From an uncultured Alphaproteobacteria bacterium (GTDB lineage Bacteria; Pseudomonadota; Alphaproteobacteria; HIMB59; GCA-002718135): a stretch of 64,000 nucleotides of DNA. The notes beneath the pieces were generated by a model. The model was not told the DNA's origin. It saw nothing but the letters and a program-made list of their open reading frames with translations, and did not search any database. A program made the position numbers and the translations under genes. Every line of letters starts with the position of its first letter. Within the stretch, counting starts at the first letter, position 1. Location of the stretch: contig CACBLW010000003.1 of assembly GCA_902540265.1 (NCBI GenBank), forward strand, positions 1 through 64,000, given 5' to 3'. Shown here one piece after another: positions 42,520 to 56,124 of this stretch.

Positions 42520-43626
42520 ATGAACTGGAATAAAAATAACAACGAAAACAATCCTTGGGGATCAGGTGGAAATAACAATCCTTGGGGTTCAGGAGGGTCT
42601 GGAGACGGTCCAAACAGAAGAGATTTCGAAGATTCCATTAGAAAAGCAAAAGATAGATTTGGCAATTTTAAATTTGGTGGCAGACGTAACTTTTCAATAT
42701 TTATAATAGTAGCTGTTTTACTATGGTTAGCTACTGGTTTTTATAGAGTTGAGCCTGATGAGCAAGGTGTAGAGCTTTTATTTGGAAGATGGAATGGTCA
42801 AACAACAGAGCCTGGATTACATTACTTTTTTCCAACTCCAATCGGTCAAACTGTTACACCTAAAGTTGAAGTAATTAGAAAAATTAACGTTGGATTTAGA
42901 AGTGCAAGTGATCTTGGTTTTGGCTCAAATTCAAATGCAGAGCGAAAAGTAATTGAAGAAAGTTTAATGCTTACGGGTGATCAAAATATAGCAGATGTTG
43001 CATTTACAGTACTATACAAAATAAAAGATGCTGGAAATTTTCTATTCAAGCTTAGAAATCCAGAACTCACCGTTAAAGATATGTCTGAAAGTGTTGTGCG
43101 TGAAGTTGTTGGTCAAAGAGATCTTCAATTCTTACTTACAGAAGGTCGTCAAGAAGTTGAACAAGTTGTAAGAAATGAATTACAACTAGTTTTAGACTCT
43201 TATGAAAGTGGTGTTTTAATTCAATCAGTACAGCTTCAAAGTGTCGATCCGCCGGATCAAGTAATTGATGCTTTCGATGAAGTTCAAAGAGCAAGACAAG
43301 ATAAAGAAAGATTAGTTAACGAAGCAAACACTTATTTAAATAGAATTGTACCTAATGCTCGTGGTGAAGCAGCCAAACTCGTTGAAGCAGCTACAGCATA
43401 TAAAGAGCAGGTGGTTAAACAAGCAGAAGGTGTGGCACAAAACTTTATTGATGTTTATAATAGTTATAAAGATGCGAAAGAAGTAACTAAAAGAAGAATT
43501 TATTTAGAAACCTTAAGGGAAGTCTTAGAAGGTAAGAATAAAATAATTTTAGATGATACTGGAAATGGACAAGGCGTGGTTCCTTACCTTCCATTGAATG
43601 AACTTAAAAAGTCGGGAAATAATTAA
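42520..43626 (+). CDS. hflK: Membrane protease regulatory subunit HflK
   Basis: NNPWGSGG N-terminus; band-7/SPFH domain VEPDEQGVELLFGRW; adjacent hflC. Confidence 0.95.
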   Translation: MNWNKNNNENNPWGSGGNNNPWGSGGSGDGPNRRDFEDSIRKAKDRFGNFKFGGRRNFSIFIIVAVLLWLATGFYRVEPDEQGVELLFGRWNGQTTEPGLHYFFPTPIGQTVTPKVEVIRKINVGFRSASDLGFGSNSNAERKVIEESLMLTGDQNIADVAFTVLYKIKDAGNFLFKLRNPELTVKDMSESVVREVVGQRDLQFLLTEGRQEVEQVVRNELQLVLDSYESGVLIQSVQLQSVDPPDQVIDAFDEVQRARQDKERLVNEANTYLNRIVPNARGEAAKLVEAATAYKEQVVKQAEGVAQNFIDVYNSYKDAKEVTKRRIYLETLREVLEGKNKIILDDTGNGQGVVPYLPLNELKKSGNN

Positions 43627-43627
43627 T

Positions 43628-44503
43628 ATGAGATTTAGCGCAAGAAATTTACTTATAGTTTTAGTTTTATTTATTCTATTCCTTACTTTCACTGGAGCTT
43701 TTTTTATTGTAAATGAAACTAAGCAAGCTTTAGTGCTTCAATTTGGTGATCCAAGAAAAGTTGTTACAAAACCTGGCCTTCAATTTAAAATTCCATTTAT
43801 TCAAGATGCTGTTTTTTTAGATTCTAGATTACTTAATCTCGATCCCCAACCTGAAGAAATGATACTTTCAGATCAAAAAAGAATTATTGTTGATTCATTT
43901 GCTAGATACAACATTGTTGATCCTCTAAAGTTTTATCAGACAGTTAGAAATGAAACTACTTTTTCAGATAGATTTGGAAGAATTATAAATGCGGCTGTTA
44001 GAGGTGTAATTGCACAATACTCATTAACATCACTACTGAGTGATGAACGTATTAATATTATGAATGAAATTGAAAAACAAATTAAGGTTAATGAGAATTC
44101 TTTTGGCGTTAAAATTGTAGATATTAGAATTGGAAGAACAGATTTGACCGAACAAGTATCTAATAACGTTTATCAAAGAATGCGTTCTGAACGTGAAAAA
44201 GAGGCAAATTTATTAAGAGCAGAAGGTGAAGAACTTTCTAAAGAAATTGTTGCATCAGCAGATAGACAACAAACTGTAATTCTAGCCGAAGCTGAAAGAA
44301 CTTCGTCAATATTAAGAGGTGAAGGAGATGCAGCTAAAAATAGAATATTAGGTGATGCTTATAGCCTTGATGAAGAATTTTTTGATTTCTTAAGAACAAT
44401 GCAAGCTTGTAAAGATACTTTTGGAGATACAGAAATGTCTATGGTAATTGCTCCTGGGGAAGTTTGTGAAAAATTTTTTGGTGAAATAGATATCCAAAAT
44501 TAA
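43628..44503 (+). CDS. hflC: Membrane protease regulatory subunit HflC
   Basis: FFIVNETKQALVLQFGDPRKVVTKPGLQFKIPFIQ; MRSEREKEANLLRAEGEE. Confidence 0.95.
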   Translation: MRFSARNLLIVLVLFILFLTFTGAFFIVNETKQALVLQFGDPRKVVTKPGLQFKIPFIQDAVFLDSRLLNLDPQPEEMILSDQKRIIVDSFARYNIVDPLKFYQTVRNETTFSDRFGRIINAAVRGVIAQYSLTSLLSDERINIMNEIEKQIKVNENSFGVKIVDIRIGRTDLTEQVSNNVYQRMRSEREKEANLLRAEGEELSKEIVASADRQQTVILAEAERTSSILRGEGDAAKNRILGDAYSLDEEFFDFLRTMQACKDTFGDTEMSMVIAPGEVCEKFFGEIDIQN

Positions 44504-44703
44504 TGTTTGAAATATTACTAATAAGCATAGGTCTAGTGCTGATCATTGAAGGTGTATTCTATTTTTTCTTAGCGAACAATTTAAAGAAATATCTAGAAAT
44601 GCTATCTCTTTTTAATCCACAAACTGTAAAAAATGTTAGTTTATTTTTTGCTCTTCTAGGACTATGCCTTATTTATTTCACGTTCAAATACTATGACAAT
44701 TAA
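44503..44703 (+). CDS. DUF2065 (YjeT-like) small membrane protein
   Basis: 66 aa, two TM segments, IEGVFYFFLANNLKKYLEML; between hflC and degP-like gene. Confidence 0.75.
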   Translation: MFEILLISIGLVLIIEGVFYFFLANNLKKYLEMLSLFNPQTVKNVSLFFALLGLCLIYFTFKYYDN

Positions 44704-44704
44704 T

Positions 44705-46066
44705 ATGAGAATTAAATTTTTATTCTTAATTTCTATTTTATTTTCAAAACCATTACTTGCTGTACCTGAGAGTTTTGCTGATTTAGTAGAACAATTATCT
44801 CCTGCAGTAGTCAGTATTGCATCAACTACTATTGTTGAAAATAATAACCAAAATCAAATACCACAATTTCCAGAGGGATCTCCTTTTGATGATTTTTTTA
44901 AAGAATATTTTGATCGTGATCAAAGACGATCACAACGACCAATGACAGGACTCGGTTCCGGTTTTATAATAAGTGAAGATGGTATAGTTGTTACAAATAA
45001 TCATGTAATTGAAGGAGCTGATGAAATAACCGTTATTCTAAATGATGAAACAGAGTTTACAGCTGAATTACTTGGAAGAGATCCCAAAGCAGACATAGCT
45101 GTATTGAAAATTGATCCAAAAAACAAAAAACTTACATATGTTGGTTGGGGAGACTCGGATAAGATGAGAGTTGGAGATTGGTCAATTGCAATTGGAAATC
45201 CTCTTGGTTTAGGAGGAACCGTGACAGCAGGAATTATATCTGCAATCTCAAGAGATTTAGGCAGTGGACCATATGTTAAATTTTTACAAACAGATGCATC
45301 TATTAACCGTGGTAATTCTGGTGGACCATTATTTAATTTAGATGGAGAAGTAATAGGAATTAATACGGCAATTGTTTCACAAACAGGTGGAAGTATTGGT
45401 TTAGGATTTGCAATACCTGCGAACAGTGCTAAAAAAATAGTACAACAATTAAAAGATTTTGGAAAAACTAAGAGAGGCTGGTTAGGTGTACAAATTCAAC
45501 CCGTTACAAAGGATTTTGCGGAAAGTCTTGGATTGCCTGATCAAAAAGGTGCATTCATATCCAATGTCAATCCTAATGGCCCCTCAAAAACTGCTGGATT
45601 AGAACCAGGCGATGTAATTTTAAAATTTAATAATATAGAAATTAAAAAGATGCCTGATCTACCAAGAGTTGTTGCAGAGTCAGATGTAGGTTCTACTGCA
45701 ATATTAGAAGTTTGGAGAAAAAATAAAAAAATTCGTATTGAGGTAATATTAGGAGAATTACCTGGAGAGGTAGTTACGGAAAGAAAAACAACTCCAAATA
45801 TTGAAAAAAATTTAAAAATCGAGTCTTTAGGAATTACTATTGAAGATCATGAAAGTGGAGTTAAAGTAATTTCAATTGACGACATTGATAGTAGTTTGCA
45901 AAATGGAGATATAATTACAGAAGTTAATAGAGAGGTTATTAACAACATGAATTCATTTAAAGAATTAGTAAATTCTTTAGAAAAAACAGGTAGATCCTCA
46001 TTATTACTAAAAATAATTAGAAATGATGAACAAAATTGGGTAACAATTAAATTTAAGAATAATTGA
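44705..46066 (+). CDS. DegP/DegQ-type Do serine endoprotease
   Basis: GSGFIISEDGIVVTNNHVIEGADEI; ADIAVLKI; TDASINRGNSGGPLFN; two PDZ domains. Confidence 0.95.
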   Translation: MRIKFLFLISILFSKPLLAVPESFADLVEQLSPAVVSIASTTIVENNNQNQIPQFPEGSPFDDFFKEYFDRDQRRSQRPMTGLGSGFIISEDGIVVTNNHVIEGADEITVILNDETEFTAELLGRDPKADIAVLKIDPKNKKLTYVGWGDSDKMRVGDWSIAIGNPLGLGGTVTAGIISAISRDLGSGPYVKFLQTDASINRGNSGGPLFNLDGEVIGINTAIVSQTGGSIGLGFAIPANSAKKIVQQLKDFGKTKRGWLGVQIQPVTKDFAESLGLPDQKGAFISNVNPNGPSKTAGLEPGDVILKFNNIEIKKMPDLPRVVAESDVGSTAILEVWRKNKKIRIEVILGELPGEVVTERKTTPNIEKNLKIESLGITIEDHESGVKVISIDDIDSSLQNGDIITEVNREVINNMNSFKELVNSLEKTGRSSLLLKIIRNDEQNWVTIKFKNN

Positions 46067-46986
46067 AACCTCAAATCTATTTTGTATTAGGACCCACTGC
46101 ATCAGGAAAATCAAAATTTGCTTTAAGTCTAGCTAACAAACTAAATGGTGAGATTATAAATGCTGATAGTATGCAGATTTATCATGAATTAAGAATCTTA
46201 ACTGCTAGACCAACTATAAATGATCAAAAAAAAATCAATCACCATCTTTATGGTTTTGTAAAAGGTGATGTAAGATTTAATGTCCAAAAATGGTGCGAGG
46301 AAGCATCAAAAAAAATAAATTATTTGGTTGATCAAAATATAACACCTATTTTAGTTGGAGGTACAGGTCTTTACATAGAATCTTTAATTAATGGAATAGT
46401 TTCAATTCCATATATTCCAGAAAAAGTAAAAATAGAGTCAGATAAAATGATTTTAAAAATTGGTAAGGAAAATTTTTTTAACTTAGTTAAAGAGCTTGAC
46501 AGTGATGCAATGGTTAATATTGACCCGAACGATATTCAAAGAATAAGAAGAATATGGGAAGTAAATTTTTTCACTAAGAAAAAATTTAGTGACTGGAAAA
46601 AAAGTAAAAATAAAAATTTTATTAATTTAAAAAGTTACAAAATATTATTATTTCTTCCAGACAGAAAAGAAAACTATAGAAGAGTAGATAATAGAACACA
46701 TTTAATGATGGAAGATGGTGCGATAGAGGAAGTCAAAAATTTGCTTAAATTAAATTATAATAAAAGTTTACCAATAATGAAAGCTCACGGAGTTCCTGAA
46801 ATTCAATCTTATCTTAATAACGAAGTATCAATTGATGAATGTATTTCTAAAATACAGCAAGTAACAAGAAACTATGTAAAAAGACAACATACTTGGTGGA
46901 GATCTTCAAAACTTAATATTTTTAAAAAATTTAATCAATTTCCAGACGAAATTGAGTTAAAATCCATTAATTTAGAGCAAAATTGA
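46063..46986 (+). CDS. miaA: tRNA dimethylallyltransferase (TTG start)
   Basis: FVLGPTASGKSKFALSLA; NADSMQIYHELRILTARPT; GGTGLYIESLINGI; YVKRQHTWWR. Confidence 0.95.
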   Translation: MKPQIYFVLGPTASGKSKFALSLANKLNGEIINADSMQIYHELRILTARPTINDQKKINHHLYGFVKGDVRFNVQKWCEEASKKINYLVDQNITPILVGGTGLYIESLINGIVSIPYIPEKVKIESDKMILKIGKENFFNLVKELDSDAMVNIDPNDIQRIRRIWEVNFFTKKKFSDWKKSKNKNFINLKSYKILLFLPDRKENYRRVDNRTHLMMEDGAIEEVKNLLKLNYNKSLPIMKAHGVPEIQSYLNNEVSIDECISKIQQVTRNYVKRQHTWWRSSKLNIFKKFNQFPDEIELKSINLEQN

Positions 46987-47033
46987 ACTAATTTATTGAT
47001 TTTATTTTATCCACAGCCTATGAGCTAAAATCA

Positions 47034-48799
47034 ATGAATAATGAAATAACAGGTGCTGAAATTGTCTTAAAAAGCTTAACTGAACAAGGCGTAGAAGTTG
47101 TATTTGGATATCCTGGCGGTGCAGTATTACCGATATACGATACTTTATTTAAACAAAATTCAATTAAGCATGTTTTAGTAAGACAAGAAGGTGGCGCCAT
47201 ACATGCAGCGGAGGGTTATGCTAGGTCTACAGGTAAAACTGGAGTAGTTCTTGTAACATCAGGACCTGGTGCAACAAATGTTGTAACTGGTTTAACTGAT
47301 GCAATGATGGATAGTGTGCCTATCGTATGTATAACTGGGCAGGTACCACAACACTTAATTGGCAGTGATGCATTTCAAGAATGTGACACGACAGGTATAA
47401 CCAGACCTTGTACTAAACATAATTACTTAGTTAAGGATGTTAATAAATTATCTTCTGTATTTCATGAGGCATTTACTATTGCTCAAAATGGAAGACCGGG
47501 GCCTGTATTAATTGATATACCAAAAGATGTTCAATTTGCTTCCGGAACTTATGAAGAAAAAAATAAAATTATTATCCCTTCTCATAGACTATTTGAGCCA
47601 AGTCCTGATTTTGAAAAGAATAAAATTGAAGAAGCAGTAAAATTAATTTCAAATGCTAAAAAACCAATTTTTTATATTGGTGGTGGATGTATTAACTCTG
47701 GTCCAAAAGCTTCAAAATTAGTTAGAGAGTTTATAAATATGGTTGGGTCACCAGTTACAATGACATTAATGGGTCTAGGTGTAGTAGGTTCATCAGATAA
47801 AAACTCACTTGGCATGCTTGGTATGCACGGAATGTATGAAGCTAATATGGCAATGCATGAATGTGATGTCATGATTAATATTGGTGCAAGATTCGATGAT
47901 CGTGTTACAGGAAGACTTGATGCGTTCTCACCAAATTCAAAAAAAATCCATGTAGACATTGATGAAAGTAATATTAATAAAACTATAAATGTCGATGTTC
48001 CAATAATAGGTGATGTAAAACAGGTCGTAGAAAAGATGATCACAGTTTGGAAAGAAAAGAAATTTCAAATAGATGATAAAGCACTTAAATTATGGTGGGG
48101 CAAAATAAATAAATGGAAAGAAGTAGATTGTTTAAATTATAATAATGAAGGTAAACAGATTAAACCTCAATATGCAGTGCAAAGACTCTATGAATTAACA
48201 AAAAATACAAAAACATTTATTACTACTGAAGTAGGTCAACATCAAATGTGGGCTGCTCAATTTTATAAATTTGAAGAACCAAACAGATGGCTGACATCAG
48301 GGGGTTTGGGAACCATGGGATATGGCTTTCCTGCTGCTATTGGTGCGCAAGTTGGGCATCCAGATGCTCTAGTAGTCGATATAGCAGGCGATGCCTCTAT
48401 ACTCATGAACATTCAAGAAATGAGCACGGCTGTTCAATATAGACTGCCTGTAAAAATATTTATTTTAAATAATGAATACATGGGAATGGTAAGGCAATGG
48501 CAAGAACTTTTACATGGTGGAAGATATTCTGAAAGTTATACTGATAGTTTACCTGATTTTGTAAAGTTAGCTGAGAGTTATAAAGCAGTTGGCTTAAGAG
48601 CAAAAACAACTGATGACCTTGATGATGTTATAAATCAAATGATAGAAACAAAAAATACAGTAATTGCAGATATTTGGGTAACTAAAGAAGAGAATTGTTT
48701 TCCTATGATTCAAAGTGGCTCTGCTCATAATGAAATGATGTTAAGTAAAGGTCAAAAACAAGATAAAAAATCAGCCGAAAAAGGAAAAATTTTAGTTTA

Positions 48800-48800
<1 letters not shown>
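47034..48800 (+). CDS. ilvB: Acetolactate synthase large subunit
   Basis: VFGYPGGAVLPIYD; VTSGPGATNVVTGL; TPP-binding GDASILMNIQEMSTAVQYRLPVKIFILNNEYMGMVRQWQ. Confidence 0.97.
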
Positions 48801-50361
<1,561 letters not shown>

Positions 50362-50404
50362 ATGAAAGTTTAATAAAATTTTGATTAGTGTATAATTAAA
50401 AAAA

Positions 50405-51961
50405 ATGACTGAAAAAATTTATATTTTTGACACAACTCTTAGGGACGGAGAGCAGTCTCCGGGGGCATCTATGAATTTAGATGAAAAACTTCAAATTGCT
50501 GAAGTACTTGATTCTATGAAGGTTGATATTATTGAAGCAGGATTTCCAATAGCATCCAATGGAGATTTTGAAGCAGTCTCTGAAGTTAGTAAACAGGTAA
50601 AAAATTCAACGATAGCTGGTTTAGCAAGAGCAAGTTTTAAAGATATTGATCGTGCTTGGGAAGCTGTACAGCATGCTAAGTCTCCAAGAATTCATACTTT
50701 TATTGCAACAAGTCCTCTACATATGAAATATAAATTAAAGAAAACTAAAGAAGAAGTATTAGAGGCTATTCAAAAGACTGTTTCTCACGCAAGAAATCTT
50801 TGTGATAATATTGAGTGGAGTTGTGAAGATGGTGGAAGATCAGAGTTAGAATTTTTATATCAATGCATCGAGCTAGCTATTAATTCTGGTGCTTCAACTA
50901 TCAATATTCCTGATACTGTTGGTTATACATTACCAGAAGAGTTTGGTAAAATTTTTAGAAATGTAAAAAATAATGTTTCAAATATAGATAAAGCAATCCT
51001 TTCAACGCATACTCATAATGATTTAGGTTTAGCAACAGCAAATAATGTTGCTGCTATTAAAGAAGGCGCAAGACAAGTTGAGTGTACAATTAATGGTATG
51101 GGTGAAAGAGCTGGAAATTCATCATTAGAAGAAATTGTCATGACTCTAAAAGTTAAAAAAGATCTAATGCCTTTTCATACAGATATTAAAACAGGATCCA
51201 TTATGAAAGCTTCTAGATTAGTATCTTCAATAACAGGTTTTCCAGTTCAGCCAAATAAAGCGATAGTTGGGGCAAATGCTTTTGCTCATGAAGCAGGAAT
51301 ACATCAAGATGGTATGCTAAAACATTCTGGAACATATGAAATTATGACGCCTGAATCAATAGGGCTTAATAAATCTTCACTAGTTCTAGGAAAGCATTCA
51401 GGCAAACATGCTTTTTCGGAAAAATTAAAAGAACTTGGCTATGAAGTAGGTGATAATGCCTTAATGGAACTATTTGGAAGATTTAAAGATCTAGCAGATA
51501 AGAAAAAAGAAATTTTTGAAGAAGATTTAATTGCATTGGCAGAAGACAGAACTTCGTCATATGATGAACACATTAAATTTGTATCTTTAGAAGTAAATGC
51601 TGGATCTGTTGAAAAAGCTGAAGCTAAATTAAAAATAGCAATTTATAATAAAGTGGAAAATACTAAAATTAGTGGTAATGGCCCTGTTGATGCTACATTT
51701 AACGCAATAAAAAAACTTACTAATACAGAATTTAGGCTTAAACTTTACCAAGTAAACGCAATCACTGCAGGGACTGATGCACAAGGAGAAGTTACTGTTA
51801 GACTTGAAGATGATAATTTATCATCACAAGCAAAAGGAAGCGATCCTGATATCATTGTTGCATCAGCAAAAGCTTATATTAATGCATTAAACAGATTGAT
51901 ATTTAAAAAAACTAAATCTATTAAAGAGAATACAGCAAGTTTACAAATAGAAGGGGTTTAA
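50405..51961 (+). CDS. leuA: 2-isopropylmalate synthase
   Basis: FDTTLRDGEQSPGASM; STHTHNDLGLATANNVAAIKEGARQVECTINGMGERAGN; HQDGMLKH. Confidence 0.97.
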   Translation: MTEKIYIFDTTLRDGEQSPGASMNLDEKLQIAEVLDSMKVDIIEAGFPIASNGDFEAVSEVSKQVKNSTIAGLARASFKDIDRAWEAVQHAKSPRIHTFIATSPLHMKYKLKKTKEEVLEAIQKTVSHARNLCDNIEWSCEDGGRSELEFLYQCIELAINSGASTINIPDTVGYTLPEEFGKIFRNVKNNVSNIDKAILSTHTHNDLGLATANNVAAIKEGARQVECTINGMGERAGNSSLEEIVMTLKVKKDLMPFHTDIKTGSIMKASRLVSSITGFPVQPNKAIVGANAFAHEAGIHQDGMLKHSGTYEIMTPESIGLNKSSLVLGKHSGKHAFSEKLKELGYEVGDNALMELFGRFKDLADKKKEIFEEDLIALAEDRTSSYDEHIKFVSLEVNAGSVEKAEAKLKIAIYNKVENTKISGNGPVDATFNAIKKLTNTEFRLKLYQVNAITAGTDAQGEVTVRLEDDNLSSQAKGSDPDIIVASAKAYINALNRLIFKKTKSIKENTASLQIEGV

Positions 51962-53005
<1,044 letters not shown>

Positions 53006-53013
53006 AAATAAAA

Positions 53014-53835
53014 ATGGCACCTAAGTTTCAAATAAAGGTTTTTCAATTATCAAGATTTTTAAAAAACTTTACAATTATTTCTGTTATTTCCCTTTCATTT
53101 CTTTTAGTCTTTTTTTCAAAAACTGATTATTATGTTATTTATGGGATAAAAAATATATCAAGTTCTGTAGTTATTCCAGTTACTAGATTTATTTCAGCCC
53201 CTATAAACGCCTTCTCAAATTTTGTTGATGAATATAATCAATTTAAAAGTTTAAAATTTGAAAATAAAATTCTTCAAGAAGAAATAATACGTTTAAAAAA
53301 ATGGCAAACATTAGCAATACAAAATTCAAGAGAGAATAAAGTTTTAAAAAAATTATTAAATGCAACTGATAATAATCTAATTTTAATCAAAACTGCATCT
53401 CTTATTAATAGAAATGATACTATTTATAGTAAGCTTATAAATCTGAATGCTGGTTATGAAGATAAAATTAAGAAAAATATGTCAGCTATCAATGAACGAG
53501 GATTAGTTGGAAAGGTAATTGACACAACTGCTAAAAATTCAAGAGTAATACTTTTAACTGATCCCAATTTATCTATTTCAGTAAAATCGATATCGGATGG
53601 TATTTTTTCTTTACTTACTGGCAATGGAGATGGCAAATATCTAGTAAGTGCTTTTGTGAAAGAAAATAAAATGCCAAGATTAGGCGATATTGTAGTAACA
53701 AGTGGTACAGCGCAAATTTTCCCCGTAGATTTATTAGTTGGTAAAGTTGCTAAAGTTGAAAAAAATAGATTTTTTGTTCTACCGTTTGTTGATTTTGAAA
53801 ATATTGATTATCTTCAAATAGTTACATCAAAATAA
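53014..53835 (+). CDS. mreC: Rod-shape-determining protein MreC
   Basis: N-terminal TM and coiled coil; NERGLVGKVIDTTAKNSRVILLTDPNLSISV; adjacent mreB. Confidence 0.93.
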   Translation: MAPKFQIKVFQLSRFLKNFTIISVISLSFLLVFFSKTDYYVIYGIKNISSSVVIPVTRFISAPINAFSNFVDEYNQFKSLKFENKILQEEIIRLKKWQTLAIQNSRENKVLKKLLNATDNNLILIKTASLINRNDTIYSKLINLNAGYEDKIKKNMSAINERGLVGKVIDTTAKNSRVILLTDPNLSISVKSISDGIFSLLTGNGDGKYLVSAFVKENKMPRLGDIVVTSGTAQIFPVDLLVGKVAKVEKNRFFVLPFVDFENIDYLQIVTSK

Positions 53836-54320
53836 TGGAGTTTCCCAAATTCCTTAATTCCTCTTTAAAGCTAAATATTATTTTAATTATAAGTTTTTCA
53901 ATTTCTGTAAATTCTTTTATTTTATTTCCCAGTGTAAATAATGCATTCTATGTACTTTTCCACTTAACTTTTATCTATCTTATTTTTTACCACTATCATT
54001 ACTATCTTTATGTTGTTGCATTAGTATATGGAATTTTATTTGATATATTATTATTAAATTATATTGGAGCACACTTAATTACTTTTTTATCTCTTTTAAT
54101 TTTTTTTGTTTTACTTAAAAAATATTTAATTAAGCTATCTTACTATCAAATAATTTTTATTTATTTTATAACTTTAATAGTTTTACTTCTATTTGAACAA
54201 TTTTTAGCAAACATCATATATAACTATAAGTTTAACGTATTTTTAATTTTAAATTTCTTTTTAATATCTTTAATTATTTTTATTCCTACTATATTTTTAT
54301 TTAATAAATTAGATAAGTAA
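53835..54320 (+). CDS. mreD: MreD-like membrane protein
   Basis: 161-aa polytopic protein between mreC and mrdA. Confidence 0.82.
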   Translation: MEFPKFLNSSLKLNIILIISFSISVNSFILFPSVNNAFYVLFHLTFIYLIFYHYHYYLYVVALVYGILFDILLLNYIGAHLITFLSLLIFFVLLKKYLIKLSYYQIIFIYFITLIVLLLFEQFLANIIYNYKFNVFLILNFFLISLIIFIPTIFLFNKLDK

Positions 54321-54321
54321 T

Positions 54322-56124
54322 ATGTTCTATTCTGATGATAAAAAACAATATTCAGTACTTAACAGGAGGACTTTTTTATTATATTTATTAAAGGTTTCTT
54401 TTTTTGGTATTGTAGGATGGAGACTATACGATATTCAAATAAAAAATTCTGAAAAATATAAAACTCTTTCTAAAAATAATCAAATAGATGTGGAAATTAT
54501 ATACCCCCTTAGAGGAAAGATTTATGATATTAATAATAAGATTTTAGCATCTAATATTAAAGTATTTGATGTATATATAATTCCTGAAAATACAAAAAAT
54601 ATAAATAAATCTCTAAACGAATTAAATCAAATTATAAAAATAAATTTTAGTGATAGAAGAAAAATAATAGAGTTATCTAAAAAAGTTAAAAAATTTGAAA
54701 AAATAAAAGTTTTAGAAAACATTAATTGGTCTGAACTTGAAAAAATTGAAGCTAATAAACTTAATATTGAGGGAATATTTATTTCTCAAGATTATATGAG
54801 AATTTACCAACATAATAATACTGTTTCACATTTAATTGGTTATACAAATAAACCTAATCGAGAAGAAGTAGAATTACCCTTTATTGTAAATATGCCTAAT
54901 TTAGAAATAGGAAAAGCTGGAATTGAAAAAAGTTTTAATCCAAATCTCATTGGCAAGTCAGGACAAAGAGAGATTGAAGTAAACTCTTATGGGAGAGTAA
55001 TACGTGAAATATCTAGGCAAGATAGTCAAAAGGGGAATGATATTCATCTTACTATTGATCTGAGAATACAAAAATATGCTTTGAATTTATTAAAAGAACA
55101 TAAAGCAGGATCAACAGTACTTATGGATATTAACAATGGAAACATCCTATGTATGGCTTCTACCCCATCTTATAATCCTAATAAAATTATACAAAAACCA
55201 AATAAAGAATATTGGGACTCAATTTTAGAGAATGAGCTTTCCCCACTTACATATAGATGTACTCAGGGTTTGTACGCCCCAGGCTCAACTTTTAAAATGG
55301 TTGTTGCGATTGCTGGAATAGTGCACGGGGTAATAGACACTAAAACAAAACATTTTTGTAGCGGAAAAATTGGTTTGGGCGATAGACTTTATCATTGTTG
55401 GAAAAATAATGGTCATGGTTTAATGAATGTAAGTGACTCTATTAAAGAATCATGTGATGTTTTTTTCTATGAAATCTCACAAAACATTGGCATAGATAAA
55501 ATTGCGAAAGTTGCTGAAGATTTTGGTTTAGGAAAAATTTATGATGTGCCGTTACCTAATCAAAAAAAAGGAATTATTCCTTCTCGTGATTGGAAAAAGA
55601 AAAAATATGATGAAAGTTGGTATCCTGGAGAGACTTTAATCTCAGCAATTGGACAGGGTTTTGTATTAACTAATCCACTACAACTTGCTGTCATGACTTC
55701 CATTATTGCTTCTAATGGAAAAAATGTAAAACCAAATATTATTAAACAAAATACTAACATTGTATTTGAAAAATTAGAAAAATACCAAAATGCAATTAAT
55801 ATTATTAAAAGTTCAATGTTTAAAGTAGTTAATGACAATAAAGGTACAGCTTATAATTCAAGATCTGAATCTGCTCCTTTTGCAGGCAAAACAGGAACCT
55901 CACAAGTTAGAAGAATAACTGTGGCTGAAAGAGAAAGTGAAGATTTTAGGAAAAAAGAAGTAGAGTGGAAAAAAAGAGATCACGCTTTATTTGTTGGATA
56001 TATGCCTGTTGAAAACCCTAGATATGCTGTTTCAGTTGTTATTGAGCATGGAGGTTCAGGTGCATCAACTGCTGCACCTATAGCAAAAGAAATTTTTCAA
56101 TTTACAAAAAAATTAGAAACATAA
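54322..56124 (+). CDS. mrdA: Penicillin-binding protein 2
   Basis: PLRGKIYDINNKILASN; APGSTFKMV; SCDVFFYEIS; GKTGTSQVR. Confidence 0.96.
   Translation: MFYSDDKKQYSVLNRRTFLLYLLKVSFFGIVGWRLYDIQIKNSEKYKTLSKNNQIDVEIIYPLRGKIYDINNKILASNIKVFDVYIIPENTKNINKSLNELNQIIKINFSDRRKIIELSKKVKKFEKIKVLENINWSELEKIEANKLNIEGIFISQDYMRIYQHNNTVSHLIGYTNKPNREEVELPFIVNMPNLEIGKAGIEKSFNPNLIGKSGQREIEVNSYGRVIREISRQDSQKGNDIHLTIDLRIQKYALNLLKEHKAGSTVLMDINNGNILCMASTPSYNPNKIIQKPNKEYWDSILENELSPLTYRCTQGLYAPGSTFKMVVAIAGIVHGVIDTKTKHFCSGKIGLGDRLYHCWKNNGHGLMNVSDSIKESCDVFFYEISQNIGIDKIAKVAEDFGLGKIYDVPLPNQKKGIIPSRDWKKKKYDESWYPGETLISAIGQGFVLTNPLQLAVMTSIIASNGKNVKPNIIKQNTNIVFEKLEKYQNAINIIKSSMFKVVNDNKGTAYNSRSESAPFAGKTGTSQVRRITVAERESEDFRKKEVEWKKRDHALFVGYMPVENPRYAVSVVIEHGGSGASTAAPIAKEIFQFTKKLET

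Noticed and set aside
42538-42600. Tandem DNA repeat AACAATCCTTGGGG(A/T)TCAGG
   Set aside because: Encodes the NNPWGSGG repeats typical of HflK N-termini; not a separate element.
46987-47033. Possible ilv leader/attenuator
   Set aside because: Only ~47 nt between miaA and ilvB; no leader peptide rich in branched-chain codons or terminator hairpin visible.
47672-48043. 123-aa minus-strand ORF
   Set aside because: Antisense within ilvB; no recognisable domain.
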